A DNA stretch of 64,000 bases, taken from the NCBI GenBank assembly GCA_944472135.2, contig OX235262.1:57198440-57262439 (forward strand). Direction: 5' to 3'. The notes under the pieces are model-generated. The model worked only from the letters and a program-made list of their open reading frames with translations, made no database searches and was not told where the DNA came from. Origin of the DNA: Trichobilharzia regenti. Lineage: Eukaryota; Platyhelminthes; Trematoda; Strigeidida; Schistosomatidae. Shown in pieces: positions 30,860-43,399 of this stretch. A program made the position numbers and the translations under genes. How positions within the stretch are numbered: position 1 is the stretch's first letter; every line of letters starts with the position of its first letter.

Positions 30860-31310
30860 CAACCGAAAGCTGCTACCTTGACGTGGTGGTCGGGCATGAA
30901 CATCGCAATGATCTATTCAAGCTATACTGGTTGAGACTTATGTCTCTTGAGGTCCTACCATGCCAGGCAGGTTGTTTGGATAGCGGTTAAACAAAAAGCA
31001 GCTACCCAATCCAACATCATGATAAATACAAAATCACAAAATTTCATGCCGGATCCGCCGTGGCCCGGATTAACAACGACCGCGCTTCCTGCTGCCGTGT
31101 CACAGGGCAGGAGTGATAAATATGCCACTGAGGCACACAAAACAGAAAAGAACAAACAAACGCAGGCCGCGTGTGACCGGCCTCAAGCAGTTGTCCCCCG
31201 GGCTCTGCGGTCACGCAACCAACTTCCACGGTGTGGGCAGCCGGGAAGTAACAAACGCCCTCACAATCCGAAATGCACACAAAACCTCTCTTACTACTTA
31301 ACAAATCGAC
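30860..31310 (+). repeat. GC-rich repeat, possible LINE 5' region
   Basis: GC-rich block (cttgacgtggtggtcggg; ggcccggattaacaacgac) in AT-rich surroundings. A 132-aa frame (30947-31345) has no recognised domain. Position before RTE sequence suggests an RTE 5' UTR/ORF1 remnant, by inference only. Confidence 0.4.
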
Positions 31311-31311
31311 A

Positions 31312-31434
31312 GTATTTAAAATTTAAAGTTGCAATAGAGAGGTAACTGCCATTCCAAGCTTTGTTCAATGATGATCCCCAGTGTGGCGATTTGCTCAATA
31401 CATGACTTGTTTCTCCTGGAACCAGCCTGTTCCG
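31312..31434 (-). pseudogene. RTE-A RT fragment, antisense
   Basis: The minus strand reads NKSCIEQIATLGIIIEQSLEWQ, matching the RTE-A fingers region at 21720-21800. It ends exactly where the first RTE-B unit begins. Confidence 0.75.
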
Positions 31435-33371
31435 GTGAGCTCCGAATTCAATGAGGAGCGAAAGCTGCACAAAAGGAAACTTACGAAAAGTCTCCGCAAA
31501 TACCGTGAACAGTGGTGGGCGACAAAAGCCAAAGAGATGGAGAAAGCTTTGAGGATAGGCAACACCAGGCAACTATTTACACTCATCAGGGAAACGGGTG
31601 GGAGAAGACAAATCATTAGTGAGACAATCTCGGAAAAAAATGGCACTATAATTAGCTCACAGGATAGACGACTGGATCGTTGGAAAGAGCATTATGAGGA
31701 GCAGTTTAATTTGCCCACAGCCACGCTCAACCTTCCGAACATCCAACACCTCCCTGAATGGCATATAGACACAGGTCCTCCGTCACTAACTGAGGTTACT
31801 AAAGCTATCACCAATCTGAAACTAGGCAAAGCAGCGGGACCTGATGGAGTGACTCCAGAGGTATTTAAGTACGGTGGAGACAGCTTACTGTCCGGATTAA
31901 CTGAGGTACTAGGCAGCGTCTGGGAATCAGAAGAAGTCCCATCGGGTTGGTGTAAGTCACTGATTATCCCCATATACAAGAAGGGAGACAAGTCTTCCTG
32001 TGATAATCACAGAGGGATTAGCTTGACTAATATAGTATCTAAAGTCTTAGGCTCAATAATCATGCGTAGACTGAGTGGTGCTCGGGAGGCCCAAACACGA
32101 GAGAGCCAGGCAGGCTTTAGACCAGGAAGAGGGTGTATTGATCATATCTTCACCCTCCGACAGATTCTAGAACATAGGCATTCCTACTGGCGTCCAACAG
32201 TCATTATATTTCTTGACCTAAAGGCAGCATTCGACTCTGTCGATCGCGAAGTTCTCTGGAGATGCTTGGCTGTAAAGGGAATTCCAAGAAAATATATTGC
32301 ACTGATTAAGGCACTCTACTCGTACTCATACAGCCAGGTGAGGGCTTACGGCGAGTTTTCATTTGAAGTGGTGACGACTAGTGGTGTCCGTCAAGGATGC
32401 CCATTATCTCCTTTTCTATTCAACTTCATCATAGATGTGTTAATGGACTTAACCCTAGGTGACTTCAGTGACTCAGGAGTTGACTTGCTACCGGGGAATA
32501 ATCTCGTTGACTTGGAATATGCAGACGATATAGTCCTTCTAGGCGAAGACGCTGACGCAATGCAGAGTCTTCTAAACACCTTGAGCCGCAATCTACGAAT
32601 GTTTGGCATGCGATTCGCTCCCGCCAAATGCAAGATGATGTTACAGGACTGGACTACATCGACGCCTAGTTTAAAAATAGGAAGTGAAGTGGTAGAGCAC
32701 GTTGACCGCTTCACTTATTTGGGAAGTACCATCAGCCAACGCCAACGGGCTGATCTCTGACGAAATCTCAGCACGAATACAAAGGGCTCGTTTCGCATTT
32801 GTTAGTTTACGCCGACTCTGGCGTAGACGAGATGTTGGACTATCGACCAAAAAGCGAGTGTACTGCTCATCAGTCCGCTCCGTCCTCCTTTATGACTGTG
32901 AGACCTGGCCATTGAGAGTGGAAGACATGAAAAGATTAGCTGTCTTTGATCATAGGTGCCTGCGCTCTATTCCCCATGTAAAGTGGCATAATGAGATAAG
33001 CAACATTGAGGTTAGGCGTAGAGTTCTAGGTAAACAGAGGGAAATCAATCGACGAAGTTGTGAAGCTACAAAGACTGAGATGGTTAGGACATGCGTTACG
33101 TATGCCAAGTCATCGCCTCCCTCGACGAGCAATGTTAGCGGATATAGGGTCAGGCTGGAAAAAAGCTGACGGCGGTCAAACAAAAACTTGGCATCAGTCA
33201 ATGAAATCCACAACAGTTGGTCTAAGCCACGTAGGAAGGTGTAGACTTCCAGGCTGGGGTCCTCGGGACGGTAAAAATCTATGGTTGGAAACAATTGGTG
33301 ACATGGCTCAAAATCGTTCTCAGTGGCCAGCGCAGATGCATCCACTCCTTGTGACTTATGATCTCCAATGA
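31435..33371 (+). pseudogene. RTE-clade LINE (lineage B) ORF2, copy 1
   Basis: RT: KAAGPDGVTPEVF, CKSLIIPIYKKGDKSSCDNHRGISLTN, QAGFRPGRGCIDHIFTLRQ, motif A FLDLKAAFDSVDR, motif B VRQGCPLSPFLFNF, motif C LEYADDIVLLGE, then TYLGSTIS. A frameshift (near 32738) switches to NGLISDEISARIQRARFAF and SVLLYDCETWPLR. A second frameshift near 33040 (cagaggg) breaks the C-terminal LQRLRWLGH-type region, which resumes at 33060. SR2-like. No endonuclease. Confidence 0.88.
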
Positions 33372-33966
33372 AACTGTTTTGTTTCTCTTTATTACTCCTT
33401 TGTCTCACACCTCTGCTCACTGTCTCTATTATGCTTTTCTTGTACTTTCTTCTCTTGCTTCGCGTGCTACACAGAGTGTGGCGACTTGAACTTCCGCACA
33501 TTTGTGCAAAGTTCTATGTCGAATACAGACAGACAGGCAAATAAGTTTTGCATCCAGAGCAACTTTTAGTCCCTCCAAGATGACACAACTTATTATCCTG
33601 TTCTGAGTGGACAGGAGCAGGATTGAGTGCCAGTTTTTGCAAAGGCTTAAGTTATTTAAATAAAGACGAAAAAGAAGTCAACATCTGTAAATACGAACCT
33701 ATATACAGTGAGTTATGCCAGCAACTTTTCCAACGCTTAGTAAACGTTGTGTAGCTTGGAAATGTGAGACGATGACTAAAAGTGCTTCACTTACTGTTGT
33801 ATAGCTGTTTAACTCCAGTGAAACTACTATACAATGAAATCAGCTTTGTACGACCTGTGTATATAGAAGAACTACAAACTAGTATATTTCTGCTAGCGAA
33901 TAATAGGAGTCTAGAAATAAACAATGATTTATTTTTATGACTCAACTTATGCTAATTATACCTATG
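31435..33966 (+). repeat. RTE-B tandem array, unit 1 (5' partial)
   Basis: First of three head-to-tail units of a 2866-bp period. It lacks the first ~340 bp of the unit and includes 443 bp of flanking sequence (33524-33966) after the LINE 3' end. Confidence 0.9.
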
Positions 33967-33970
33967 AAGT
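33960..33970. repeat. 11-bp target duplication acctatgaagt (left)
   Basis: Precedes RTE-B unit 2; the same 11 bp follow unit 3 at 39261-39271. Confidence 0.75.
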
Positions 33971-36832
33971 CGCTCCTTCTGGAACACGTGCGTAGATACC
34001 GACCATGCACTGGTCCGCGCTCGGGTGTGCTTACGACTGAACGGACGTAGGAAACAGCTGGCGGTAAAGCCATCACGTCCCCAACTCGATCAGGAAACTA
34101 AATCCGTATTTCAGGAAGAACTAGCTAAACACATATCTGTGTTCGACAGCTGTGCTCACCCTGAAGAAGCTTGGAAAAATATCCAGGCAGCCATAGATAC
34201 AGCTGTAAAAGCTGTGAATAAGGTAAATCCAAAGGTGAGTAAAAACTACTGGATCGCCACCGCCTCATCCGAACTGATAGATGCTAGAAGACTTATTCCG
34301 GCGAGCTCCGAATTCAATGAGGAGCGAAAGCTGCACAAAAGGAAACTTACGAAAAGTCTCCGCAAATACCGTGAACAGTGGTGGGCGACAAAAGCCAAAG
34401 AGATGGAGAAAGCTTCGAGGATAGGCAACACCAGGCAACTATTTACACTCATCAGGGAAACGGGTGGGAGAAGACAAATCATTAGTGAGACAATCTCGGA
34501 AAAAAATGGCACTATAATTAGCTCACAGGATAGACGACTGGATCGTTGGAAAGAGCATTATGAGGAGCAGTTTAATTTGCCCACAGCCACGCTCAACCTT
34601 CCGAACATCCAACACCTCCCTGAATGGCATATAGACACAGGTCCTCCGTCACTAACTGAGGTTACTAAAGCTATCACCAATCTGAAACTAGGCAAAGCAG
34701 CGGGACCTGATGGAGTGACTCCAGAGGTATTTAAGTACGGTGGAGACAGCTTACTGTCCGGATTAACTGAGGTACTAGGCAGCGTCTGGGAATCAGAAGA
34801 AGTCCCATCGGGTTGGTGTAAGTCACTGATTATCCCCATATACAAGAAGGGAGACAAGTCTTCCTGTGATAATCACAGAGGGATTAGCTTGACTAATATA
34901 GTATCTAAAGTCTTAGGCTCAATAATCATGCGTAGACTGAGTGGTGCTCGGGAGGCCCAAACACGAGAGAGCCAGGCAGGCTTTAGACCAGGAAGAGGGT
35001 GTATTGATCATATCTTCACCCTCCGACAGATTCTAGAACATAGGCATTCCTACTGGCGTCCAACAGTCATTATATTTCTTGACCTAAAGGCAGCATTCGA
35101 CTCTGTCGATCGCGAAGTTCTCTGGAGATGCTTGGCTGTAAAGGGAATTCCAAGAAAATATATTGCACTGATTAAGGCACTCTACTCGTACTCATACAGC
35201 CAGGTGAGGGCTTACGGCGAGTTTTCATTTGAAGTGGTGACGACTAGTGGTGTCCGTCAAGGATGCCCATTATCTCCTTTTCTATTCAACTTCATCATAG
35301 ATGTGTTAATGGACTTAACCCTAGGTGACTTCAGTGACTCAGGAGTTGACTTGCTACCGGGGAATAATCTCGTTGACTTGGAATATGCAGACGATATAGT
35401 CCTTCTAGGCGAAGACGCTGACGCAATGCAGAGTCTTCTAAACACCTTGAGCCGCAATCTACGAATGTTTGGCATGCGATTCGCTCCCGCCAAATGCAAG
35501 ATGATGTTACAGGACTGGACTACATCGACGCCTAGTTTAAAAATAGGAAGTGAAGTGGTAGAGCACGTTGACCGCTTCACTTATTTGGGAAGTACCATCA
35601 GCCAACGCCAACGGGCTGATCTCTGACGAAATCTCAGCACGAATACAAAGGGCTCGTTTCGCATTTGTTAGTTTACGCCGACTCTGGCGTAGACGAGATG
35701 TTGGACTATCGACCAAAAAGCGAGTGTACTGCTCATCAGTCCGCTCCGTCCTCCTTTATGACTGTGAGACCTGGCCATTGAGAGTGGAAGACATGAAAAG
35801 ATTAGCTGTCTTTGATCATAGGTGCCTGCGCTCTATTCCCCATGTAAAGTGGCATAATGAGATAAGCAACATTGAGGTTAGGCGTAGAGTTCTAGGTAAA
35901 CAGAGGGAAATCAATCGACGAAGTTGTGAAGCTACAAAGACTGAGATGGTTAGGACATGCGTTACGTATGCCAAGTCATCGCCTCCCTCGACGAGCAATG
36001 TTAGCGGATATAGGGTCAGGCTGGAAAAAAGCTGACGGCGGTCAAACAAAAACTTGGCATCAGTCAATGAAATCCACAACAGTTGGTCTAAGCCACGTAG
36101 GAAGGTGTAGACTTCCAGGCTGGGGTCCTCGGGACGGTAAAAATCTATGGTTGGAAACAATTGGTGACATGGCTCAAAATCGTTCTCAGTGGCCAGCGCA
36201 GATGCATCCACTCCTTGTGACTTATGATCTCCAATGAAACTGTTTTGTTTCTCTTTATTACTCCTTTGTCTCACACCTCTGCTCACTGTCTCTATTATGC
36301 TTTTCTTGTACTTTCTTCTCTTGCTTCGCGTGCTACACAGAGTGTGGCGACTTGAACTTCCGCACATTTGTGCAAAGTTCTATGTCGAATACAGACAGAC
36401 AGGCAAATAAGTTTTGCATCCAGAGCAACTTTTAGTCCCTCCAAGATGACACAACTTATTATCCTGTTCTGAGTGGACAGGAGCAGGATTGAGTGCCAGT
36501 TTTTGCAAAGGCTTAAGTTATTTAAATAAAGACGAAAAAGAAGTCAACATCTGTAAATACGAACCTATATACAGTGAGTTATGCCAGCAACTTTTCCAAC
36601 GCTTAGTAAACGTTGTGTAGCTTGGAAATGTGAGACGATGACTAAAAGTGCTTCACTTACTGTTGTATAGCTGTTTAACTCCAGTGAAACTACTATACAA
36701 TGAAATCAGCTTTGTACGACCTGTGTATATAGAAGAACTACAAACTAGTATATTTCTGCTAGCGAATAATAGGAGTCTAGAAATAAACAATGATTTATTT
36801 TTATGACTCAACTTATGCTAATTATACCTATG
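33967..36832 (+). repeat. RTE-B tandem array, unit 2 (complete 2866 bp)
   Basis: Nearly identical to unit 1 over the shared part, including both frameshifts. It contains the truncated LINE (33971-36389) and the 443-bp flank. Confidence 0.9.
33971..36237 (+). pseudogene. RTE-B ORF2, copy 2
   Basis: Starts at the end of the endonuclease domain (TDHALVRARVCLRLNGRRKQ, the SDH motif region), then linker and a full RT as in copy 1 (motif C LEYADD). Truncated 5' by the usual LINE mechanism. Frameshifts at about 35604 and 35906, both shared with copy 1. Confidence 0.88.
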
Positions 36833-39260
36833 CAGTCGCTCCTTCTGGAACACGTGCGTAGATACCGACCATGCACTGGTCCGCGCTCGGGTGTGCTTAC
36901 GACTGAACGGACGTAGGAAACAGCTGGCGGTAAAGCCATCACGTCCCCAGCTCGATCAGGAAACTAAATCCGTATTTCAGGAAGAACTAGCTAAACACAT
37001 ATCTGTGTTCGACAGCTGTGCTCACCCTGAAGAAGCTTGGAAAAATATCCAGGCAGCCATAGATACAGCTGTAAAAGCTGTGAATAAGGTAAATCCAAAG
37101 GTGAGTAAAAACCACTGGATCTCCACCGCCTCATCCGAACTGATAGATGCTAGAAGACTTATTCCGGCGAGCTCCGAATTCAATGAGGAGCGAAAGCTGC
37201 ACAAAAGGAAACTTACGAAAAGTCTCCGCAAGGACCGTGAACAGTGGTGGGCGACAAAAGCCAAAGAGATGGAGAAAGCTTCGAGGATAGGCAACACCAG
37301 GCAACTATTTACACTCATCAGGGAAACGGGTGGGAGAAGACAAATCATTAGTGAGACAATCTCGGAAAAAAATGGCACTATAATTAGCTCACAGGATAGA
37401 CGACTGGATCGTTGGAAAGAGCATTATGAGGAGCAGTTTAATTTGCCCACAGCCACGCTCAACCTTCCGAGCATCCAACACCTCCCTGAATGGGATATAG
37501 ACACAGGTCCTCCGTCACTAACTGAGGTTACTAAAGCTATCACCAATCTGAAACTAGGCAAAGCAGCGGGACCTGATGGAATGACTCCAGAGGTATTTAA
37601 GTACGGTGGAGACAGCTTACTGTCCGGATTAACTGAGGTACTAGGCAGCGTCTGGGAATCAGAAGAAGTCCCATCGGGTTGGTGTAAGTCACTGATTATC
37701 CCCATATACAAGAAGGGAGACAAGTCTTCCTGTGATAATCACAGAGGGATTAGCTTGACTAATATAGTATCTAAAGTCTTAGGCTCAATAATCATGCGTA
37801 GACTGAGTGGTGCTCGGGAGGCACAAACACGAGAGAGCCAGGCAGGCTTTAGACCAGGAAGAGGGTGTATTGATCATATCTTCACCCTCCGACAGATTCT
37901 AGAACATAGGCATTCCTACTGGCGTCCAACAGTCATTATATTTCTTGACCTAAAGGCAGCATTCGACTCTGTCGATCGCGAAGTTCTCTGGAGATGCTTG
38001 GCTGTAAAGGGAATTCCAAGAAAATATATTGCACTGATTAAGGCACTCTACTCGTACTCATACAGCCAGGTGAGGGCTTACGGCGAGCTGTCATCTGAAC
38101 TGGTGACGACCAGTGGTGTCCGTCAAGGATGCCCATTATCTCCTTTTCTATTCAACTTCATCATAGATGTGTTAATGGACTTAACCCTAGGTGACTTCAG
38201 TGACTCAGGAGTTGACTTGCTACCGGGGAATAATCTCGTTGACTTGGAATATGCAGACGATATAGTCCTTCTAGGCGAAGACGCTGACGAAATGCAGAGT
38301 CTTCTAAACACCTTGAGCCGCAATCTACGAATGTTTGGCATGCGATTCGCTCCCGCCAAATGCAAGATGATGTTACAGGACTGGACTACATCGACGCCTA
38401 GTTTAAAAATAGGAAGTGAAGTGGTAGAGCACGTTGACCGCTTCACTTATTTGGGAAGTACCATCAGCCGCCAACGGGCTGATCTCTGACGAAATCTCAG
38501 CACGAATACAAAGGGCTCGTTTCGCATTTGTTAGTTTACGCCGACTCTGGCGTAGACGAGATGTTCGACTATCGACCAAAGGGCGGGTGTACTGCTCATC
38601 AGTCCGCTCCGTCCTCCTTTATGGTTGTGAGACCTGGCCACTGAGAGTGGAAGACATGAAAAGACTAGCTGTCTTTGATCATAGGTGCCTGCGTTCTATT
38701 TCCCGTGTAAAGTGGCATAATAAGGTGAGCAACATTGAGGTTAGGCGTAGAGTTCTAGGTAAACAGGGGAAATCAATCGACGAAGTCGTGAAGCTACAAA
38801 GACTGAGATGGTTAGGACATGTGTTACGTATGCCAAGTCATCGCCTCCCTCGACGAGCAATGTTAGCGGATATAGGGTCAGGCTGGAAAAAAGCTAGCGG
38901 CGGTCAAACAAAAACTTGGCATCAGTCAATGAAATCCACAACAGTTGGTCTAAGCCACGTAGGAAGGTGTAGACTTCCAGGCTGGGGTCCTCGGGACGGT
39001 AAAAATCTATGGTTGGAAACAATTGGTGACATGGCTCAAAATCGTTCTCAGTGGCCAGCGCAGATGCATCCACTCCTTGTGACTTATGATCTCCAATGAA
39101 ACTGTTTTGTTTTTCTTTATTACTCCTTTGTCTCACACCTCTGCTCACTGTTTCTATTATGCTTTTCTTGTACTTTCTTCTCTTGCTTCGCGTGCTACAC
39201 GGAATGTGGCGACTTGAACTTCCGCACATTTGTGCAAAGTTCTATGTCGAAAAGAGACAG
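36833..39260 (+). repeat. RTE-B tandem array, unit 3
   Basis: More diverged from units 1 and 2 than they are from each other. It ends in an agacagac tail and the 11-bp target repeat, so it marks the original LINE 3' end. Confidence 0.88.
36837..39099 (+). pseudogene. RTE-B ORF2, copy 3
   Basis: As copy 2, with RT motifs intact. One frameshift near 38470 splits RT from the C-terminal region. The C-terminal part (38434-39099) is otherwise intact here: ARIQRARFAFVSLRRLW, LYGCETWPLR, VVKLQRLRWLGHVLRMPSHRLPRRAML, MAQNRSQWPAQMHPL. It lacks the second frameshift of copies 1 and 2. Confidence 0.88.
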
Positions 39261-39271
39261 ACCTATGAAGT
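39261..39271. repeat. 11-bp target duplication acctatgaagt (right)
   Basis: Matches 33960-33970. Confidence 0.75.
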
Positions 39272-39318
39272 TAGACGCGTATAATAATAAGACTGATGGT
39301 ATTTTAATAGTAACTAAC

Positions 39319-39633
39319 CTGTGCTTTTTTAAGCCATACTTTTGGACGAGTGAATTTCTCGACACGTGGCAACAATCGACCAATTATTACAGCTTGAAGA
39401 GTGTATGCATCATTAACACGGAATTGAATAACGTGATGGAAAGTAGATTCACCCTCTGACGTTAAATTACGAGCAGGTGCCCATGTAATTTTCAATAGAG
39501 CTTGGCCGTGCAAAGGTGAAAGGTGAATTTGTTTAGAGACTGCAGGATAGCATGATCGAAATTCGTTATCTGTTTCTGATGCTATCCAGTCAATAAGGAA
39601 TTCATTGTCTGGAGGTCCACGTTGAACTACAAC
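39319..39633 (-). CDS. ASPM-like gene, exon 3 (ASH domain, C-terminal half)
   Basis: 315 bp, 105 codons, phase 0 at both ends. Minus-strand acceptor ttaattttttcaaag before GTTGTAGTTC; donor CAG/gttagt. The protein runs VVVQRGPPDNEFLIDWI...LSPLHGQALLKITWAP...HHVIQFRVNDAYTLQAVIIGRLLP. The last part matches the ASH domain of ASPM (ISVNWTP...TFLVNDVLKHQAILLG in vertebrates, from memory). ASPM/abnormal spindle acts at spindle poles and centrosomes. The donor lies 47 bp from the RTE-B array. Confidence 0.72.
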
Positions 39634-41088
39634 CTTTGAAAAAATTAAAGGGAATGAGACATGCAACAAACTGCTAAAATATTTAAAAAGATTATAGACT
39701 GGTGAAGAGGAACGTCTGTTGTAACCATGACTTAGGTTACTTTGGTAATGGACTTAGAATCTATACAAATCACAGAATATGAGAATGTGAATTAAATAAC
39801 AAGATGTGAAGGGAAAGCAGGACGAAACCGAGTGTTCTCATCAGTTTAAAAAAATGAATTTCATCTGTAAAGACGGCTGGGGTTATTATCAAGGGGATGC
39901 TTAAATAATAGTTTGATATTATTCATCAGTAATCACCAATCTGACTGATTTAATTTTCACCGTACAACTTTGCACAGAAATGCAGTAGTTTACGTTACCA
40001 CATTCCATACTGCATACAAATGTAGAGAGAAGCAAAGAAAAACTCAAAATAACTACAATGAGCAGAGTTGCCCGGGAGAAAGAACAATTATACAGACTTA
40101 ATGGATCTAAGAGATTACAAAGACCGAATCGATTTCCGTTATTGAGAACGATTTTGAAACATATTAGCAATCGTCTCCGGTCATTGGGTCCCCAATACTA
40201 AACATCTGTGGTTCGAGATACCAGAGTTTTAGCTAATAACGCCTGTTGTCAGATTTAGCATAAAGACACTGAACGCTCGGATATAAAAAGTAGCAGCATG
40301 GTTTTAGGAGACTAACAGTAGTATTTTTCCAGCTCTCATGGTCGCTGAATTAAGGAAAGATGAAGAATCTACCTATGTAATAGTACGAAAGGTGACAGAA
40401 AAGTAAGATGAAGATGAGTGATAAGAAAGCTTTGTGTATTTATGAAAGCGTGTGGGATTTTATTACTTACCGGTTGCTCAGACTATGTAAGTTGATTTCT
40501 ACATGAAATGATCGAAGCAGAAAGAGCATCGGTAAAAATTGACCACAGAAGTCAGAGGACAAATGCATGATGCTGAACAGACACTGCCTGTTTGAGTTGC
40601 TTTTTTGAGTCGTGTCCGTATGAAGACCTTATCGCCGCAAGGTGAGTCGATGTACAATTTTCGGGGATTACTTTTTCTAAACCACCTTCCCCAGGGTGGA
40701 GAAGAAGCATAGCTGGTTTGCTGGTTGTAAGAGGATAATATCTTACTCCTGTTACATCACTATCCACCAACAGTAAGAATTCACCCCAAGACACTAAACA
40801 GAGTGCGGGCAACTTACACCATTATGGCAACTGCTTTTGGTTTAACCTTTACACAAGAAACCTTTCTGGTATGGTTGGACCTGCAAGAGGCAGTATAGCT
40901 TGTTTACACCAATCAATGACGTGTATCTGACGATGACAATGTTCAGTATTGTAGTTTGAAATGCCACTGATTATTTTCTATGAATACTTGTTTTCATCAG
41001 AAAACAGTGTATAACTTACATATACGAAATGAATCAAGTGCATCAGGGATAAATAACTAAGTACATTATAAAAAGGGCAGAGACTTAC
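39634..41088 (-). other. Intron between ASPM-like exons 2 and 3
   Basis: 1.46 kb. A frame at 40812-40552 (minus; KPAMLLLHPGEGGLEKVIPENCTS) lies in a GC-richer patch and looks like repeat sequence, not an exon. A B-box-like ggttcgaga is near 40210. Confidence 0.5.
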
Positions 41089-41298
41089 CGACTGTGCCTC
41101 ATCAATAAGGTTCTCTAGCAACAAGAAACGAGTTAATGGCTTCCCAGTAGTTGAACCAAAATCCACTACAGCTCGTCGAGAAAACGTCGATAAAGAAAGA
41201 ATGTCTGAAACATTCACTGTTAGTGGTTCTTCATTCTCGTTCCTATGCAAGACCACTGTATATTTATTATCAAGTGATGTTGCCTCAGTCATATTATC
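41089..41298 (-). CDS. ASPM-like gene, exon 2 (ASH domain, N-terminal half)
   Basis: 210 bp, 70 codons, phase 0 at both ends. Minus-strand acceptor tttcgacag, donor TCG/gtaagt. It encodes VNVSDILSLSTFSRRAVVDFGSTTGKPLTRFLLLENLIDEAQS. The VLSLSHF...FGDV...L.L.NP pattern of ASPM N-termini is visible. It joins exon 3 in frame to complete one ASH domain. Confidence 0.72.
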
Positions 41299-42355
41299 CT
41301 GTCGAAAGGTAAATAAAAGAAAATAGAATGCGTTAACAATGCTTAGATATATTTGATATAGTAAACAAACCGTCTACTTTCTAAGGGATGATATAACTTA
41401 GTAACCAGCTCGACATCATAGATAAATGACTACATATAGCTTATTCAACTTCTAAAATTAAAAATTAAATGTTTTTCAACGATCATATGCATTTGTACGT
41501 GGTTGGCAATGTGCTACATCTGTCATGTGTGGGTTAATGATACTACCTAACCAGTAAACCATAATAGGCGGAACGCGGTTAGCATCTAAGACTCGGTGGT
41601 TGGAAGTCTAGCACCTACACCTGTGAGCTACAGTTCCCAATATTTAATCCTTACATTATTTGCTTAAGAGCATAGTTAAACAAGTATAAAGGTCTCTTCT
41701 GAAACACCAGTACTACGCGGCGTACGCCAAATGATAAAATGACCAAATAATAATACAATTTGGAAACATACAATTCTGTAGTGTTTACAAAGCATGATTT
41801 TAAAATGGATCTTGACTTCTTTAAAAATGAACAAAAAAGTGTGGTTTAGTATTTATGGTACGTTGATAGTGACTTCTTCCTTCAAAGATGTTTATTTCCC
41901 GAATTTAGTTTCTCCTATGGAAGTGTTGATAGCGGTGATTCCAACTAATCCTAACGCCATCTAAAAAGAAGTTTTTAAATCGAGGGCGTACATACCCTAC
42001 AATCTTATCAAATGACAACACTGAAGAGTGAATTTTATTCCGATATTTTTAATTAAAACACAAACTTGGTACAGCAAGTGCACCAAGAGATGTACCACAC
42101 AAAAAATGCGAGAACAATATGAGGAAAACAGAGACCGAATGGTTCAAGAGGGGGGGGACAGCAGAATGAAGCAAGTAGGCATATTGATTAATTGCACTCC
42201 AAAAAGCACTCATTAATTCCGATTAATTCTGAAAATAGAACGGGGGAACTGCAGCATGTTTACCACTAATACCATTTTTGAGCCGCATCTGATAACGCTA
42301 CTGGACACGTAATCCGATGGACCTCAACCAGTGATGCAATAATAGATCAATACCC

Positions 42356-43010
42356 AATACTTTACTTTTACTTTACTTCGGCTATCTCCTACGGGAGGAT
42401 GAGCCGGCTTCATGAACGTCTCAAATCATCGCTGCCCAGGCGCGGCAATTTGTAAGAGAGTTCATGAAGTTTCATGGGAATTTGGTACGAGTGATGTCCC
42501 CAGCATCGCTCGGCCTTTTGTTTGAGAGTGCAGCTCTAGCCTTTACACAACCAAGTGTGACCTACAAGGCAGTAGGAGTGGAGTAAGGAGTCCACTATCC
42601 ATTGGCAGCCGATGACCGGAGTTCGGTTCATACGCCTTTTTGAATGGGGCCAGACATCCAGGACATCCAACAAGCCCTTTGTCCATACATCTGCCGGTGA
42701 GCTCCAGTGAGCTTCATACGCCAATCGTTGGAGGTTTGGAATCAGGGTTTAGCCATCTCCCCTAGACTGTCATCCAATGGACAGTCAACCCGGTGGAGAG
42801 CGCCGGGCATCCGCTTTCGCCCTCTCACTTTGGTGAGAAACACCTCCGCCACGTGAAGGCAGTGAGTAGGACTTCCTCAGGAGAGGCTATGTAAGACGCC
42901 CGGTCATATGGGAGCATTTCAAGAGGTGTGCGGAGGGGTGGCCAACCCGCAGCGCAAGGCACCCACCCCCGACCATCCTGAGGCTTTGGAGGCAATATTA
43001 TAATGTGACA
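42356..43010. repeat. GC-rich dispersed-type repeat, unclassified
   Basis: Starts ctttacttttactttacttcgg and stays GC-rich (cccggtggagagcgccgggc; gaggggtggccaacccgc). It contrasts sharply with the AT-rich intron. No coding domain. Possibly a LINE untranslated region. Confidence 0.45.
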
Positions 43011-43399
43011 TCACCTACTGACAAATCACATTTACTTTGTCTAAGAACACGCCAAAAACTATTTAATTATCTAATGTCAGCACTAGTTGCAAGCAATTCT
43101 GGGCACAGTGATGATTGAACTATGGATGTACACCACCAGACTAGAGAGGCTGGATACTATGAGCACACATAAAAAAGCACGGGAAAAACTCTATACATCT
43201 AATTTCAGACATCCAGACTAATATTACAAAGGTATCAGAAATTACTACAGGAGTAAATCTTATGGCAAACATTCGAAGTTTTCTGCTCAAGGTGTTTTAT
43301 TATCCTCATCTAAGAGGATAATAACATCCACGAACTCAAAATCAGCAAAACTGTGCCCTAGTAGCAAGTAAATGTTTAAGAAGCTAAAGTCAGTTCATT

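Noticed and set aside
32738..32770. Programmed frameshift in RTE-B
   Set aside because: Units 1/2 and unit 3 have different indels at the spot (caac against c) and no slippery site is visible, so inherited mutation is simpler.
40552..40812. An extra ASPM-like exon on the minus strand
   Set aside because: No clear acceptor and donor in phase, and the sequence looks like a GC-richer repeat.
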